Shown here: one piece after another, positions 53,581-63,410 of the stretch
How the letters are laid out: every line of letters starts with the position of its first letter
How positions within the stretch are numbered: the stretch's first letter is position 1
NCBI RefSeq assembly: GCF_963678635.1
Contig: NW_026971509.1
Coordinates: 248,001-312,000 of the forward strand
DNA from: Symsagittifera roscoffensis
Taxonomy: Eukaryota > Xenacoelomorpha > Acoela > Convolutidae
Direction of reading: 5' to 3'
DNA length: 64,000 bases
Position numbers and translations under genes: made by a program
Notes under the pieces: model-generated
Database searches by the model: none
The model's input: the letters and a program-made list of their open reading frames with translations, nothing else
What the model was told of the DNA's origin: nothing

Positions 53581-55661
53581 CAGTGGCCAAAGTTGGGACG
53601 ACGAATTGCCGGAAGACTAAGAGATAAGTTTCTCGAGTGGCACTCCGGTCTCCCTCTCTTAAGGCAATTGACTATTCCCCGTTGTTACTTCACAGAGCCT
53701 GTGGATCAAATTGAGCTCCACATGTTCGGTGATAGCTCGCAGGACGTTTTCTGTGCGGTTCGGTTTCTGCGTGCGCGACTCTCGAGTTCGCACAAAATTC
53801 AAATATCCTTCATCTTTGGTAAAGCTCGCGTTGCGCCCATGAAAGCGCTATCTATACCGAAGATAGAGCTTCAAGCTGCTCTGCTCGCCACACGACTGAA
53901 ATATGATATACTGACCGCCCTTACTGTCTCTATTAATCATCTCTACATGTGGACAGATAGTACAACTGTTTTGCAGTGGCTAAACTCCACTGAAAAATTA
54001 CCTGTGTTCTTCGCTAATCGTGTCGGCGAAATCCTCGAATCAACCACTATTGATGAGTGGCACCATGTTCTGAGCGGCAATAATCCAGCCGATACCGGTA
54101 CGCGGGGGATTTCTTCGGAAGCCCTCGAGGATAGCACCTGGGTTATTGGTCCGAGCATTCTCAGGACTAATGATTGGCCGTTTATACCCGACGAATGTGT
54201 AATCAAAAAAATTCGTTTGAAGGGTCCTTCTTGTGATTTTAATAATTTCTTGGAGACATCATCTTCCTTCGCCACCGATGTCACATCCTTCAACCATCCC
54301 GAACACCGGTTCAATTGGGAAAGGTTCAGTTCCGTCGCGAGATATAAACGAGTAGTCGCTTTTATGCTGAGGATGCTGCCTTCGCATAAGCATTTTCGTG
54401 GTAAGGACTTACGAATCACCGACCCCACTGAACCTGATATTGCAGAAAGCAACCTGATTCATCTTGCTCAGATGGAATGCTTTCCCGATTTGTTAAAAAC
54501 ACTCACCGCTGGCAAACCTATTAAAAATAGTAGTAAAATTGCCACATACTCGCCATTAATCGGTCCCGCTGGTATCATTCGTTCCACCGGACGGATTATG
54601 CGCTTAGTGAATACCGAACTTGATACTAGGCACCCAATCTTACTCGACGCCCGACATACCCAAGTTCGTTTGTTGGCCCGCAGCCTCCACCATAAGCATT
54701 TTCATCCAGGATTAGATTACATGCACTCTGTTTTAAATATGAAATATGCAATACTTGAGTTGCGTCGACTACTTCGGTCTACCGAAAATCGATGTCTAAA
54801 ATGCCATAAACGCAAAGCAAGCACCATTCAGCCAATTCTGTCCGATTTACCTGTCGAACGTCTTGGATATAACCAACCTTGAGATTGTAACATCTCTGGA
54901 CACCAGTTCTTGTGTCATGGGCATTGAACGGTTCATTGCGCGTCATGGTACGCCAAGCAGAATCTGGTCGGATAACGGCACGATCTTCGTTGGTGCGGAA
55001 AAGGAACTACTTGCCTGCATCAAGAGCTGGAATTGCATGGCTCCGAACATTTTTGCACACAAAGGTGTTTCTTGGAAATTTAACCCGCCGGCGCACCCCA
55101 TCATGGCGGCTCCTGGGAACGCCTCGTCCAAAGCGTGAAGCGCGTGCTGTACGATATCTTAGGCAGTAGGCGAGTCACCGAAGAGGTGTTAGGAACAACA
55201 CTCTGCTTAGTTGAGCAGGCGTTAGTACTGATTCACGCGAGTTAGAAGCGTTAATCCTTAACCACTTTTTGCGTGGACAACATTCCACAAGCTTTCCTTC
55301 GCTTTTACCTGGGGAGCACTTCGATCACAAGAAAAGGTACGTGCGAGCGCAGTCATATGCTAACGCGATTTGGTGTCGTTGGCTTCGAGAATATGTTCCC
55401 TCGCTGAGTAAGCGTGCCAAGTGGCACACTCATTCTGACTTCACTCTTAAAACAGGCGATCTCGTGTGGGTGGTTGAGCCAGATAGTCTGCGTGGGTACT
55501 ACCCTCTTGCCCAAATCGTCAAGCTAAAATACGGACAGAACGGTTGCACTCGATCCGCCCTTGTTAAGACCGCAACCCGTAAAGTCACTTGGCCGACCGT
55601 TAAGCTCGCTCCGGTTCTTCCTTCTTCAGGGGGAGGGGAGGATGTTGCAACGCAAAGGTAG
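53581..55661 (+). pseudogene. BEL A17/RNase H-integrase, copy 5
   Basis: IELHMFGDSSQDVF, PKIELQAALLATRL and MWTDSTTVLQWLNS mark RNase H. The zinc module is HFHPGLDYMHSVLN with CLKCHKRKA. About 90 bp are missing at GGATATAACCAACC|TTGAG, so the first core Asp is lost. WSDNGTIF remains, and one base is lost near 55090 (CCGGCGCACC). Tail: GDLVWVVEPDSLRGYYPLAQ. Confidence 0.85.
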
Positions 55662-56101
55662 AGTAAAGATGCATATAAAACAAGAGTATAAATACATATA
55701 AAATAAGCACAGTTGGCCGACCGGCATAGAGACAAGTCTCTCACGCCGGTCAACCGGGTTCGAGTCCCCCCATATGCAGACCTTAAAGCATGTAGACCCG
55801 AGGGGCTATAGCCCCATTTGACCGTTTTTTTACTGTTTTTTTGGTTCTAATTCGGTTCAGCCTTGATTAAGGCTGACTGCCAAAAATAGCCATTTGTCTC
55901 AAAGACCTTACCGACCGGTTCTTGTGGCAAGCTTGCGCCAAATGATCTTACAAACGAGTTGTATCGAAATAAGTTGATGATTGAAGCAATACGATATTTA
56001 TGCTCGATAGAGATTTTGATGAGTTTTTGCCGAAAAATGCTCTCAATAATGTAAACTTCCTGAACCTTCATTTTTGTTGATTTACGGAGATTGAGCGCAC
56101 A
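55643..56101 (+). repeat. BEL LTR6
   Basis: 459 bp, preceded by GGGGGAGGGGAGGA, followed by GAGGG. tRNA-like module present (TGGCCGACCGG, GGTTCGAGTCC). Confidence 0.9.
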
Positions 56102-56715
56102 GAGGGTTTAACCGTAGATTGCAATGTTACTTGTGGTACTGTTGGATTTTTGGGTATTGGTGTTGTGAGATTTGGATGTATTGGTGAAATATTTTGTTGT
56201 GTAGTTGTTGCTTTTGTTTCAATTTTTTCTTCATTTATAAAACGTGATGGTGCTTGAAAATCCGGTTGTGTAAGATTTCCAGTTCCATTGAGATTTTCCT
56301 TTTGTATAAAAGTTGAATTTAAACTATTAATTTGTCTATCAGGTAAGAATGAATTATAGTTTAAAGGTGTTGCATCTATTGTAAGTGGAAATACTTTTAC
56401 ATAGTCTTTATATTGTACAAATTGCTTGACTTGAGATGTCTATTAGGATGTTCAGAAATAGTGGATGAGACCATTCGGGTTCCCAAACATAATCTGATTG
56501 TTCTGCAATGACAGTGTCGTCATTGGTACTTTGAGGTCTAAATTTTTTTCTTGATTGTGTGAAATAGTGAACTATAAACCATGCTAAGCAAACATGTTTA
56601 GCATTTTGTGAGAATTCAATGCTGGAAAAAGTTTCACCGATTTTGTTTAAAAATGCTGAGAATGCGGCAATTTCATTTCTCACGTTTGTTTGTCTTGACG
56701 TTTGAACTGGTGACA
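56102..56715 (-). pseudogene. Gypsy gag N-terminal fragment after LTR6
   Basis: Homologous to 45681-46305 and 52868-53510, with a small deletion near 56540. The 119-aa minus frame (56408-56767) runs through the G tract and filler (LPPPSLSPVQTSRQTNVRNE), ending EWSHPLFLNILIDISSQAI. Confidence 0.8.
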
Positions 56716-57059
56716 GGGAGGGGGGGGGGAGGATGCAATGACAGCTTATTTCCGAGACGAGATCCAATGACAGAATGGGGATTCAGTGGCCAAAGTTGGG
56801 ACGACGAATTGCCGGAAGATATAAGAGATAAGTTTCTCGAGTGGCACTCCGGTCTCTCTCTCTTAAGGCAATTGACTATTCCCCGTTGTTACTTCACAGA
56901 GCCTGTGGATCAAATTGAGCTCCACATGTTCGGTGATAGCTCGCAGGACGTTTTCTGTGCGGTTTGGTTTTTGCGTGCGCGACTCTCGAGTTCGCACAAA
57001 ACTCAAATATCCTTCATCTTTGGTAAAGCTCGCGTTGTCAGATCCATGTCACATCCATC

Positions 57060-58570
57060 AAACATCCCGAACACGGGTTCAATTGGGAATGGTTCAGTTC
57101 CTTTACGAGATATAAACGAGTAGTGGCTTTTATGTTGAGGATGCTGCCTTCACATAAGAATTTTCGTGGTAAAGACTTACGAATCACCGACCCCACTGAA
57201 CTTGATATTGCAGAAAGCAAACTGATTCATCGTGCTCAGATGGAATCCTTCCCCGTTGAGTTAAAAACACTCACCGCTGGCAAACCTATTAACAATAGTA
57301 GTAAAATTGCCACATACTCGCCATTTATCGGTCCCGCTGGTATCATTCGTTCCATCGGACGGATTATGCGCTTAGTGAATACCGAATTTTATACTAAGCA
57401 ACCAATCTTACTCGACGCCCGACATAACCTAGTTCATTTTTTGGCCCGCAGCCTCCACCATAAGCATTTTCATCAAGGATTAGATTACATGCGCTCCGTT
57501 TTAAATTTGAAACATGCAATACTTGGGTTGCGTCGACTACTTCGGTCTATGGAAAATCAATGTCTAACATGCCGTAAACGCCAAGCAAGCACCATTCAGC
57601 CAATTATGTCCGATTTACCTGTCGAACGTCTCGGATATAAGCAACCACCCTTTAATCATACAGGTGTGAATTATTTTGGACCGCTTTACGTTCCGGTTCG
57701 CAGAAGCACTGAAAAAAGATGGGGATTTCTTTTTACTTGCCTACCACCAGGGCTTTACACCTTGAGATTGTACCATCTCTGGACACCAGTTCTTGTGTCA
57801 TGGGCAATGAACGGTTCATTGCGCGTCATGGTACGCCAAGCACGATCTGGTCGGATAACGGCACGAACTTCGTTGGTGCGGAAAAGGAACTACTTGCCTG
57901 TATCAAGAGCTGGAATGGCATGGCTCCGAACATTTTTGCACACAAAGGTGTTACTTGGAAATTTAACCCGCCAGGCGCACCCTATCATGGCGGCTCATGG
58001 GAACGTCTACTCGGAAGCGTGAAGCGCGTGCTGTACGATATCCTAGGCAGTAGGCGAGTCACCGAAGAGGTGTTAGGAACAACACTCTGCTTAGTTGAGC
58101 AGGCTTTGAATTCGAGGCCAATCACTCCCGTTAGTACTGATTCACGTGAGTTAGATGTGTTAACCCCAAACCACTTTTTGCTTGGACAACATGCCACAAG
58201 CTTTCCTTCCATTTTACCCAGGGAGCACTTCGATCACAAGAAAAGGTACGTGCGAGCACAGTCATATGCTAACGCGATTTCGTGTCGTTGGCTTCGAGAA
58301 TATGTTCCCTCGCTGAATAAGCGTGCCAAGTGGCACACTCATTCTGACTTCACTCTTAAAACAGGCGATCTCGTGTGGGTGGTTGAGCCAGATAGTCCGC
58401 GTGGGTACTACCCTCTTGCCCAAATCGTCAAGCTAAACTACGGACAGAACGGTTGCACTCGATCCGCCCTTGTTAAGACCGCAACCCGTAAAGTCACTTG
58501 GCCGACCGTTAAGCTCGCTCCGGTTCTTCCTTCTTCAGGGGGAGGGGAGGATGTTGCAACGCAAAGGTAG
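57060..58570 (+). pseudogene. BEL integrase and C-terminal domain, copy 6
   Basis: Zinc module HFHQGLDYMRSVLN with CLTCRKRQA. Core start [19 protein letters not shown], then a one-base deletion (TGCCTACCACC). The second frame carries LHLEIVPSLDTSSCVMG, WSDNGTNF, GGSWERLLGSVKR (catalytic Glu present) and the tail GDLVWVVEPDSPRGYYPLAQ ending in the LTR. Apart from the one frameshift this is the most complete DDE core among the right-hand copies. Confidence 0.88.
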
Positions 58571-59008
58571 AGTAAAGATGCATATAAAACAAGAGTATAA
58601 ATGCATATAAAACAAGCACAGTTGGCCGACCGGCATAGGGACAAGTCTCTCACGCCGGTCAACCGGGTTCGAGTCTCACCATATGCAGACCTTAAAGCAT
58701 GTAGAACCGAGGGGCTATAGCCCCATTTGACCGCTTTTTACTGTTTTTTGGTTCTAATTCGGTTCAACCTTGATTAAGGCTGACCGCCAAAAATAGCAAT
58801 TTGTCTCAAGGACCTTACCGACCGGTTCTTGTGGCTAGCTTGCGCCAAATGATCTTACAAACCAGTTGTAACGAAATAAGTTGATGATTGAAGCAATACG
58901 ATATTTATGCTCGATAGAGATTTTGATGAGTTTTTGCCGAAAAATGCTCTCATTAATTTAAACTTCTTGAACCTTCATTTTTGTTGATTTACGGAGATTG
59001 AGCGCACA
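58552..59008 (+). repeat. BEL LTR7 (outermost right)
   Basis: 457 bp, followed by GAGGG (59009-59013) and then uninterrupted gypsy gag. Shares AAGGAC and GGCTAGCTTG with LTR1 instead of the inner LTR4-6 variants. tRNA-like module present. Confidence 0.9.
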
Positions 59009-60083
59009 GAGGGTTTAACCGTAGATTGCAATGTTACTTGTGGTAATGTTGAATTTTTGGGTCTTGGTGTTGTGAGATTTGGATGTATTGTTGAAATACT
59101 TTGTTGTGTAGTTGTTGCTTTTGTTTCAACTATTTCTTCATTTATAAAACGTGATGGTGTTTGAAAATCCTGTTGTGTAAGATTTCTAGTTCCATTGAGA
59201 TTTTCCTTTTGTATAATTGTTGAAGTTAAACTATTATTTTGTCTATCAGGTGTTGCATCTATTGTGAGTTGAAATAATTTTATATAGTCTTTATGAATAG
59301 ATATTGTACTAATTGCTTGACTTGAGATGTCTATTGGGAAGCTCAGAAATAATGGATGAGACCATTCGGGGTCCCAAACATGACCTGATTGTTCTGCAAT
59401 GACAGTGTCGTCATTGGTTCCATGAGGTTTAAAATTTTTTCTTGCTTGTGCAATTAAATCAATTTTATGTGTGAAATAGTCAATTATAAACCATGCTAAG
59501 ATTTTTGGTAAACATGTTTAGCATTTTGTGAGAATTCATTACTGGAAAAAGTTTCGCGGACTTCGTTTAAAAATGCTGAGAATGCGGTAAGTTTTTTTCT
59601 TACGTTTGTGTGTCTTGACGTTTGAACTGATGACGTACTTTGTGTTTCTGTTTTTTCTCGTATGGATTAATAACTATATGTTATTGCAAAAACTTCGTTA
59701 GTGAATATTGAATTTGCTCTCTGTGAATTCTGGTATTGTAATTTTTAAAAGTATTCTGTGAATACTTTTGAAACTTCTATGTCAATGTCGTCTGTTTGGA
59801 TAACATATTTACCATGAAATTTACTTGCTGTACTGAGTTCTATGGTGTAAATTCCATATTGTTGTGTTTGGTTACATATTTCTTTTAAATAATGATCGAT
59901 ACTTTGACTTTTGATTTTTATTTCTGGGAATTCTGCTTTACATGGGGTAATTCCTTGTTCAAATAAATTTGTGGTTAGTTTATTGCAAAATTGTATTTGT
60001 CCTCTATCATCAGTGAGTGAAGTGATGAGGAATGGAAAAACAGAGTTTTCGTCCGAGCTTTTGTCACTTTGAGTATGGCTCAT
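59009..60083 (-). pseudogene. Gypsy-type gag N-terminal part (right flank of the BEL insertion)
   Basis: ATG at 60083 (MSHTQSDKSSDENSVFPFLI). One frame runs to 59009 with only two TAA codons (near 59745 and 59673), through NEVRETFSSNEFSQNAK, HVWDPEWSHPLFLSFPIDIS, QKENLNGTRNLTQQDFQTPS and STLPQVTLQSTVKP. At 59009 the BEL LTR interrupts it. The continuation (MDQQTYRLMTK-type) is found on the far side of the BEL cluster, left of LTR1-3. A small insertion near 59500 is specific to this copy. Confidence 0.8.
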
Positions 60084-60700
60084 TTTTTCGTTTTATGACT
60101 GTCAGTGTGTATTGTTCAATGTGTCTGATTGGTTGATTCCAATTGTATAGGTGTACTGGTTTTTTTTGTATATCTTTTTTATTCGTCTTTTTCCTTGTTT
60201 TGATGAGTTTGATGTGGCTTCTGAATGGGAAAACTATATTTGATCATGGATTGGGTAGTTTTTGTTTACTGTTTCTTTCAGTTTATAGAGTGCGTCTAAA
60301 TTGCTGACTTCTGATTCGGAAACTGCGTTTTTTCGCTTTGAAAATCTTTTTCGTGTAATTTGTCTTTGTTTACTTTATTTTTTCTTTTTATTGTTTGTCG
60401 TTTTGTTCGGATATATCCAATTATTTGCTTGTGCGGGGTAATTACGAGATCGTATGTTTCGTTGTTTATTTCACGATTGTGTAGTAAGATTGTTTGTTTA
60501 TTTCCTAAATTGTTCAGTGAAATAAGGGCTAGGATGAAGGATGCAAAGATGTTGTTAGTGATTTCAATATCCTAGACTGTTAGTCCTTACAATTTTTTGG
60601 TTAGCCTAACTTGGGTTTTTATTCAGGGTTGGAGAGAAAAGTATATATCGATTCCGAAGAATGATTGTTACTTTCTCGTGGCTAGTCTAAGTTGAGGTGT
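60084..60700 (-). other. Upstream region of the gypsy-type gag
   Basis: The minus strand stays coding-like for a while (KRFSKRKNAVSESEVSNLDA near 60330) with scattered stops, so gag or a leader ORF may start further upstream. No 5' LTR or PBS was recognised. Near 60620-60660 lies a degenerate partial copy of the direct repeat that starts at 60701. Confidence 0.35.
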
Positions 60701-61292
60701 TAACTTACTTAACCTTATTTAGGGGTAGTGATGTGTTCAAGGGTTGGAGAATAGTAAATCGATCCACAAGATTCAGGTATAATTAGAACGCAAGTAGTTT
60801 GTTAGATACTATTTTAAACTTACTAAGATTAAGATTTATCCTGGGTCAGGAAAGAGGGGGGTCAAGTGAAGGATGAATAACCGAAGTTTTTCACTGTTTA
60901 GCCTAATTAGAATGGTTAGAGTGATTGAAAAATTTCTATCAGTCCTGGGTCTTTTGAAAGGTTTGGATAGTGAATCGACGTTTGAGGTCGTTAGACACTT
61001 GATAAGTAGGTGGGGGGGAGAACAAAATTGTTCTGTTTGATCCAAGGATAAGCCATGATGATCGGAATAAAAAAATTAAATGATATAAAATTGATTAAGT
61101 TGAATATTCAATTGAGATCCAAAGAAAGACTTGATGATCTAATTTAAGATTGACTAATTTTATGTTAAATAAAGATAAAAATTAGGGTAAGCCTTTTTGA
61201 AATAATTCAAGTTTAATTGATAAAAAGAATTGGTTTTTTATGATATTAGCGGATATATAGTTGCTGTTATGTTTAGGTGATGAAGCAGGGGA
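60701..61292. repeat. ~590-bp direct repeat, copy 1
   Basis: TTAACTTACTTAACCTTA...GTTTAGGTGATGAAGC matches 63411-64000 at about 97% by eye. The distance between copies is 2710 bp. No long ORF. Contains GTTAAATAAAG, a possible polyadenylation signal. It could be an LTR of an undetected element or a segmental duplication; the right copy is cut by the window edge. Confidence 0.85.
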
Positions 61293-62156
61293 TGAAAAGA
61301 TGATTTATATTAACTGAAAATTTATGATCGTGTTTACTAATTTTTTTGTTTTCAAAAAATATATTTTTCAGATATCTTTTTTGAATTCCACTGCAGAATT
61401 GCAGGAAACGATTTGAGGTGTTTTTATTAATCGTTATTGTACAATAGCAAATTTGGTTTAGCGCCTGAAATGATCATTGGAGATCTTTCTTCAAGGATTT
61501 TATGTTTGCAAGTGAAAATCTAAGTTCATTGCTAGTAAAATTCTATATATAAAAATTTCTGCTAGGCTCAATAGATCTAGAGTATACTGGCTTATTGCGA
61601 TTGCTAAAGTTCTCTTGGAGAGGTAACTAATTTCCAAGTTAAATTCAAATCTCTCTGGTGCTGAAATTACAAGTAATTTCAGCTCTTACAAATAAGTGGG
61701 TTGTTAGTTAGATGGATCATGATTGGTTAAATTAAAATATTCTATAGTGATAAAATTTCTAATTTATAACCAAGAATAAAATGTAGTTTAGATCTGGTTC
61801 CACTAAAAGAGACTAGTTAAACAACCTGATACTAGTAGATATAAGAGTAAGATTAGGATTGGTATTAGACTAAGAAGTTGCACGAATCTATCCGGCTGAA
61901 AATAGGATAGCCTGACGAGTAGACGGTGTACCCTATCCGAAAATATTGTTTGAGAAATGAGCGAAAACTTAAGTCGTCAATTGTCTACTATGCTTTACGC
62001 GCATATACAAATGAAAGACTAGAAACACCTGCCGTATGCGTATTCTACCCTCTACCCTCAGACTCCACCACACTCTTAGGATAGGAGAGAATGGATTGTA
62101 TCCGCAACGGAGTAGAAGAGTTCTTACCGACTCCGGAGCTTGAAGTTGGTACTTAC
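61293..62156. other. Intergenic stretch, possible downstream exons of the 62157 gene
   Basis: No clear gene. On the minus strand a second donor-like GTAAGA at 62127 lies close to the exon end at 62157, so alternative 5' splice sites are possible. Further exons to the left could not be identified with confidence. Confidence 0.35.
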
Positions 62157-62764
62157 CGTCTTCTGAGCAAGAAGTTTGATGCGCCTCCGGCTACTGACAG
62201 AATGAATGAAGGTGGTGGCACACAATCGATCTTTGATTCTTCTTTTTTCTTCTGAATTTCTATCCATCGACGTACATCTTCCGCATTGAGGGCGTTCGAA
62301 CCGTTATTGAGGGTGTTCGAACCGTCATTGAGGGTGTTCGAACCGTTATTGAGGGTGTTCGAACCGTTATTGAGGGTGTTCGAACCGTTATTGAGGGTGT
62401 TCGAACCGTTATTGAGGGTGTTCGAACCGTTATTGAGGGTGTTCGAACCGTTATTGAGGGTGTTCGAACCGTTATTGAGGGTGTTCGAACCATTATTGAG
62501 GGTGTTCGAACCGTTATTGAGGGTGTTCGAACCGTTATTGAGGGTGTTCAAATCTTCCTTATATAAATCCTTTCTAACCTTCACTAAGGTTGCTATTTTG
62601 ACTTCTCGTTTGTTATCTTTTTCAGGCATTGAATATCCCAGACCGTAGATTCCTTTCATTTGCTTTTTTCTCCTGAAATCGTGCTAAAAATTAAACTTTA
62701 TAAATTAAACTATAGAAAAATAAAGTAAAGAATAACTGTCAAAAACTCACCGCGTTTTTTTCAT
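62157..62764 (-). CDS. Spliced gene with NTLNNGS heptad repeats (5' exons)
   Basis: Exon 1: ATG at 62764, 14 nt, donor CGCG|GTGAGT at 62750. Intron 62673-62750 (78 bp) ending ATTTCAG. Exon 2 continues in frame (MKKTRRKKQMKGIYGLGYSM) to a donor GACG|GTAAGT at 62156. The product has a very basic N-terminus, then EVKIATLVKVRKDLYKEDL, then 12 heptads NTLNNGS (one NTLNDGS) plus a decayed 13th, then EDVRRWIEIQKKKEESK and PPPSFILSVAGGASNFLLR. If the last donor is not used, translation stops at 62153. Three well-formed nematode splice signals support a real host gene. Function unknown; the repeat region is probably disordered. Confidence 0.6.
62285..62546 (-). repeat. 21-bp coding minisatellite, 12-13 units
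   Basis: GTTCGAACCGTTATTGAGGGT-type units, nearly perfect. As a multiple of three, the unit keeps the frame whatever the copy number. Edge units (GCGTTCGAACC, GTTCAAATC) are decayed. Confidence 0.95.
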
Positions 62765-63128
62765 TTTTTTTCTCAAACGGAACTACGAATCAGCTTAAGC
62801 AACCACTCAGTTTTTGCAGCAACTGAGTTTTCTGAGTCACACAGAACAATTGATTGTAGATTTAAGTAATCTCGACTCCGAAGTTGACAACAAGTCTTGC
62901 TAAAGCGAGTTGCTCAGTAGTAATTGTTAATTAAATCTGAAAAAAAACAATCAGTTTAAAATTGACCATTCATTTTTTGTTTTTCTCAGAAATAAAGAAA
63001 ATTAGTCATACAGTATTCGCGAGATCTCGCGGTTGTCAATTTTTGTACCCTTTTCGTTTGACTTTTTAATCTGCGCAAACTTCGCGGACATTCGAAAAGT
63101 CCAATTCAAGCGACGACCAAAACGAACC
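62765..63128. other. Upstream region of the heptad-repeat gene
   Basis: AT-rich with a short palindromic word near 63015 (TTCGCGAGATCTCGCGG). No gene supported. Probably holds the promoter of the minus-strand gene and perhaps of the small plus-strand ORF at 63129. Confidence 0.35.
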
Positions 63129-63251
63129 ATGCCAATTGTTTTTGAAGTTTACGCAGAACTTTCCGACCACAGCTTTTGGTGCACAGATCTGATTAAAAAT
63201 CAAGTTTTAACGTTTCAGTGGTCAAGTATATGGAGAAAGCTTTTAACCTAG
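63129..63251 (+). CDS. Possible first exon or short ORF
   Basis: CGAACCATGCC context, then MPIVFEVYAELSDHSFWCTD and an open frame to TAG at 63249-63251 (40 aa). Composition is less AT-biased than its surroundings. The frame is short, with no recognised motif. It could be the 5' exon of a gene disrupted by the element at 63275. Confidence 0.25.
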   Translation: MPIVFEVYAELSDHSFWCTDLIKNQVLTFQWSSIWRKLLT

Positions 63252-63274
63252 CTGCAAGACTGTATAATTATATT

Positions 63275-63397
63275 CAGGGGCGGATCTAGGTTTTTCTCGA
63301 GAGGGGGGGGGGAGTTTCAAAAAATTTTCGATTAAATTTTTTGGTTCTACATAACAATCTCCCCCCTATGGTATCTACTAAGGAATCTCCACCGCTG
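63275..63397. mobile_element. Possible MITE with CAGnGGnGGA ends
   Basis: Begins CAGGGGCGGATCTAGG and ends with the complement of CAGCGGTGGAGATTCC, an imperfect terminal inverted repeat around 123 bp. The inside has a G-run and a C-run (63302, 63361) that can pair. CAGGGGCGGA-type ends are common in hAT-like elements. No target-site duplication is obvious, so the call is tentative. Confidence 0.35.
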
Positions 63398-63410
63398 TAA
63401 ATAAAAAAGG

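Larger units (their letters stand above)
53581..56101 (+). mobile_element. BEL/Pao element copy 5: 3' half plus LTR6
   Basis: Starts at J2 with a long open frame (53572-54882, 436 aa) covering the A17 end, RNase H and integrase zinc module. A deletion at about 54880 removes the start of the DDE core, and another near 55220 removes part of its end. The tail domain 55269-55661 is intact and ends in LTR6 (55643-56101). Confidence 0.85.
56783..59008 (+). mobile_element. BEL/Pao element copy 6: 3' fragment plus LTR7
   Basis: Starts at J2. An internal deletion of about 490 bp at 57037 removes most of RNase H. From 57060 the integrase and tail continue to LTR7. One base is missing near 57744, so the core is read in two frames (57123-58022, 57719-58570). 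Confidence 0.85.
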
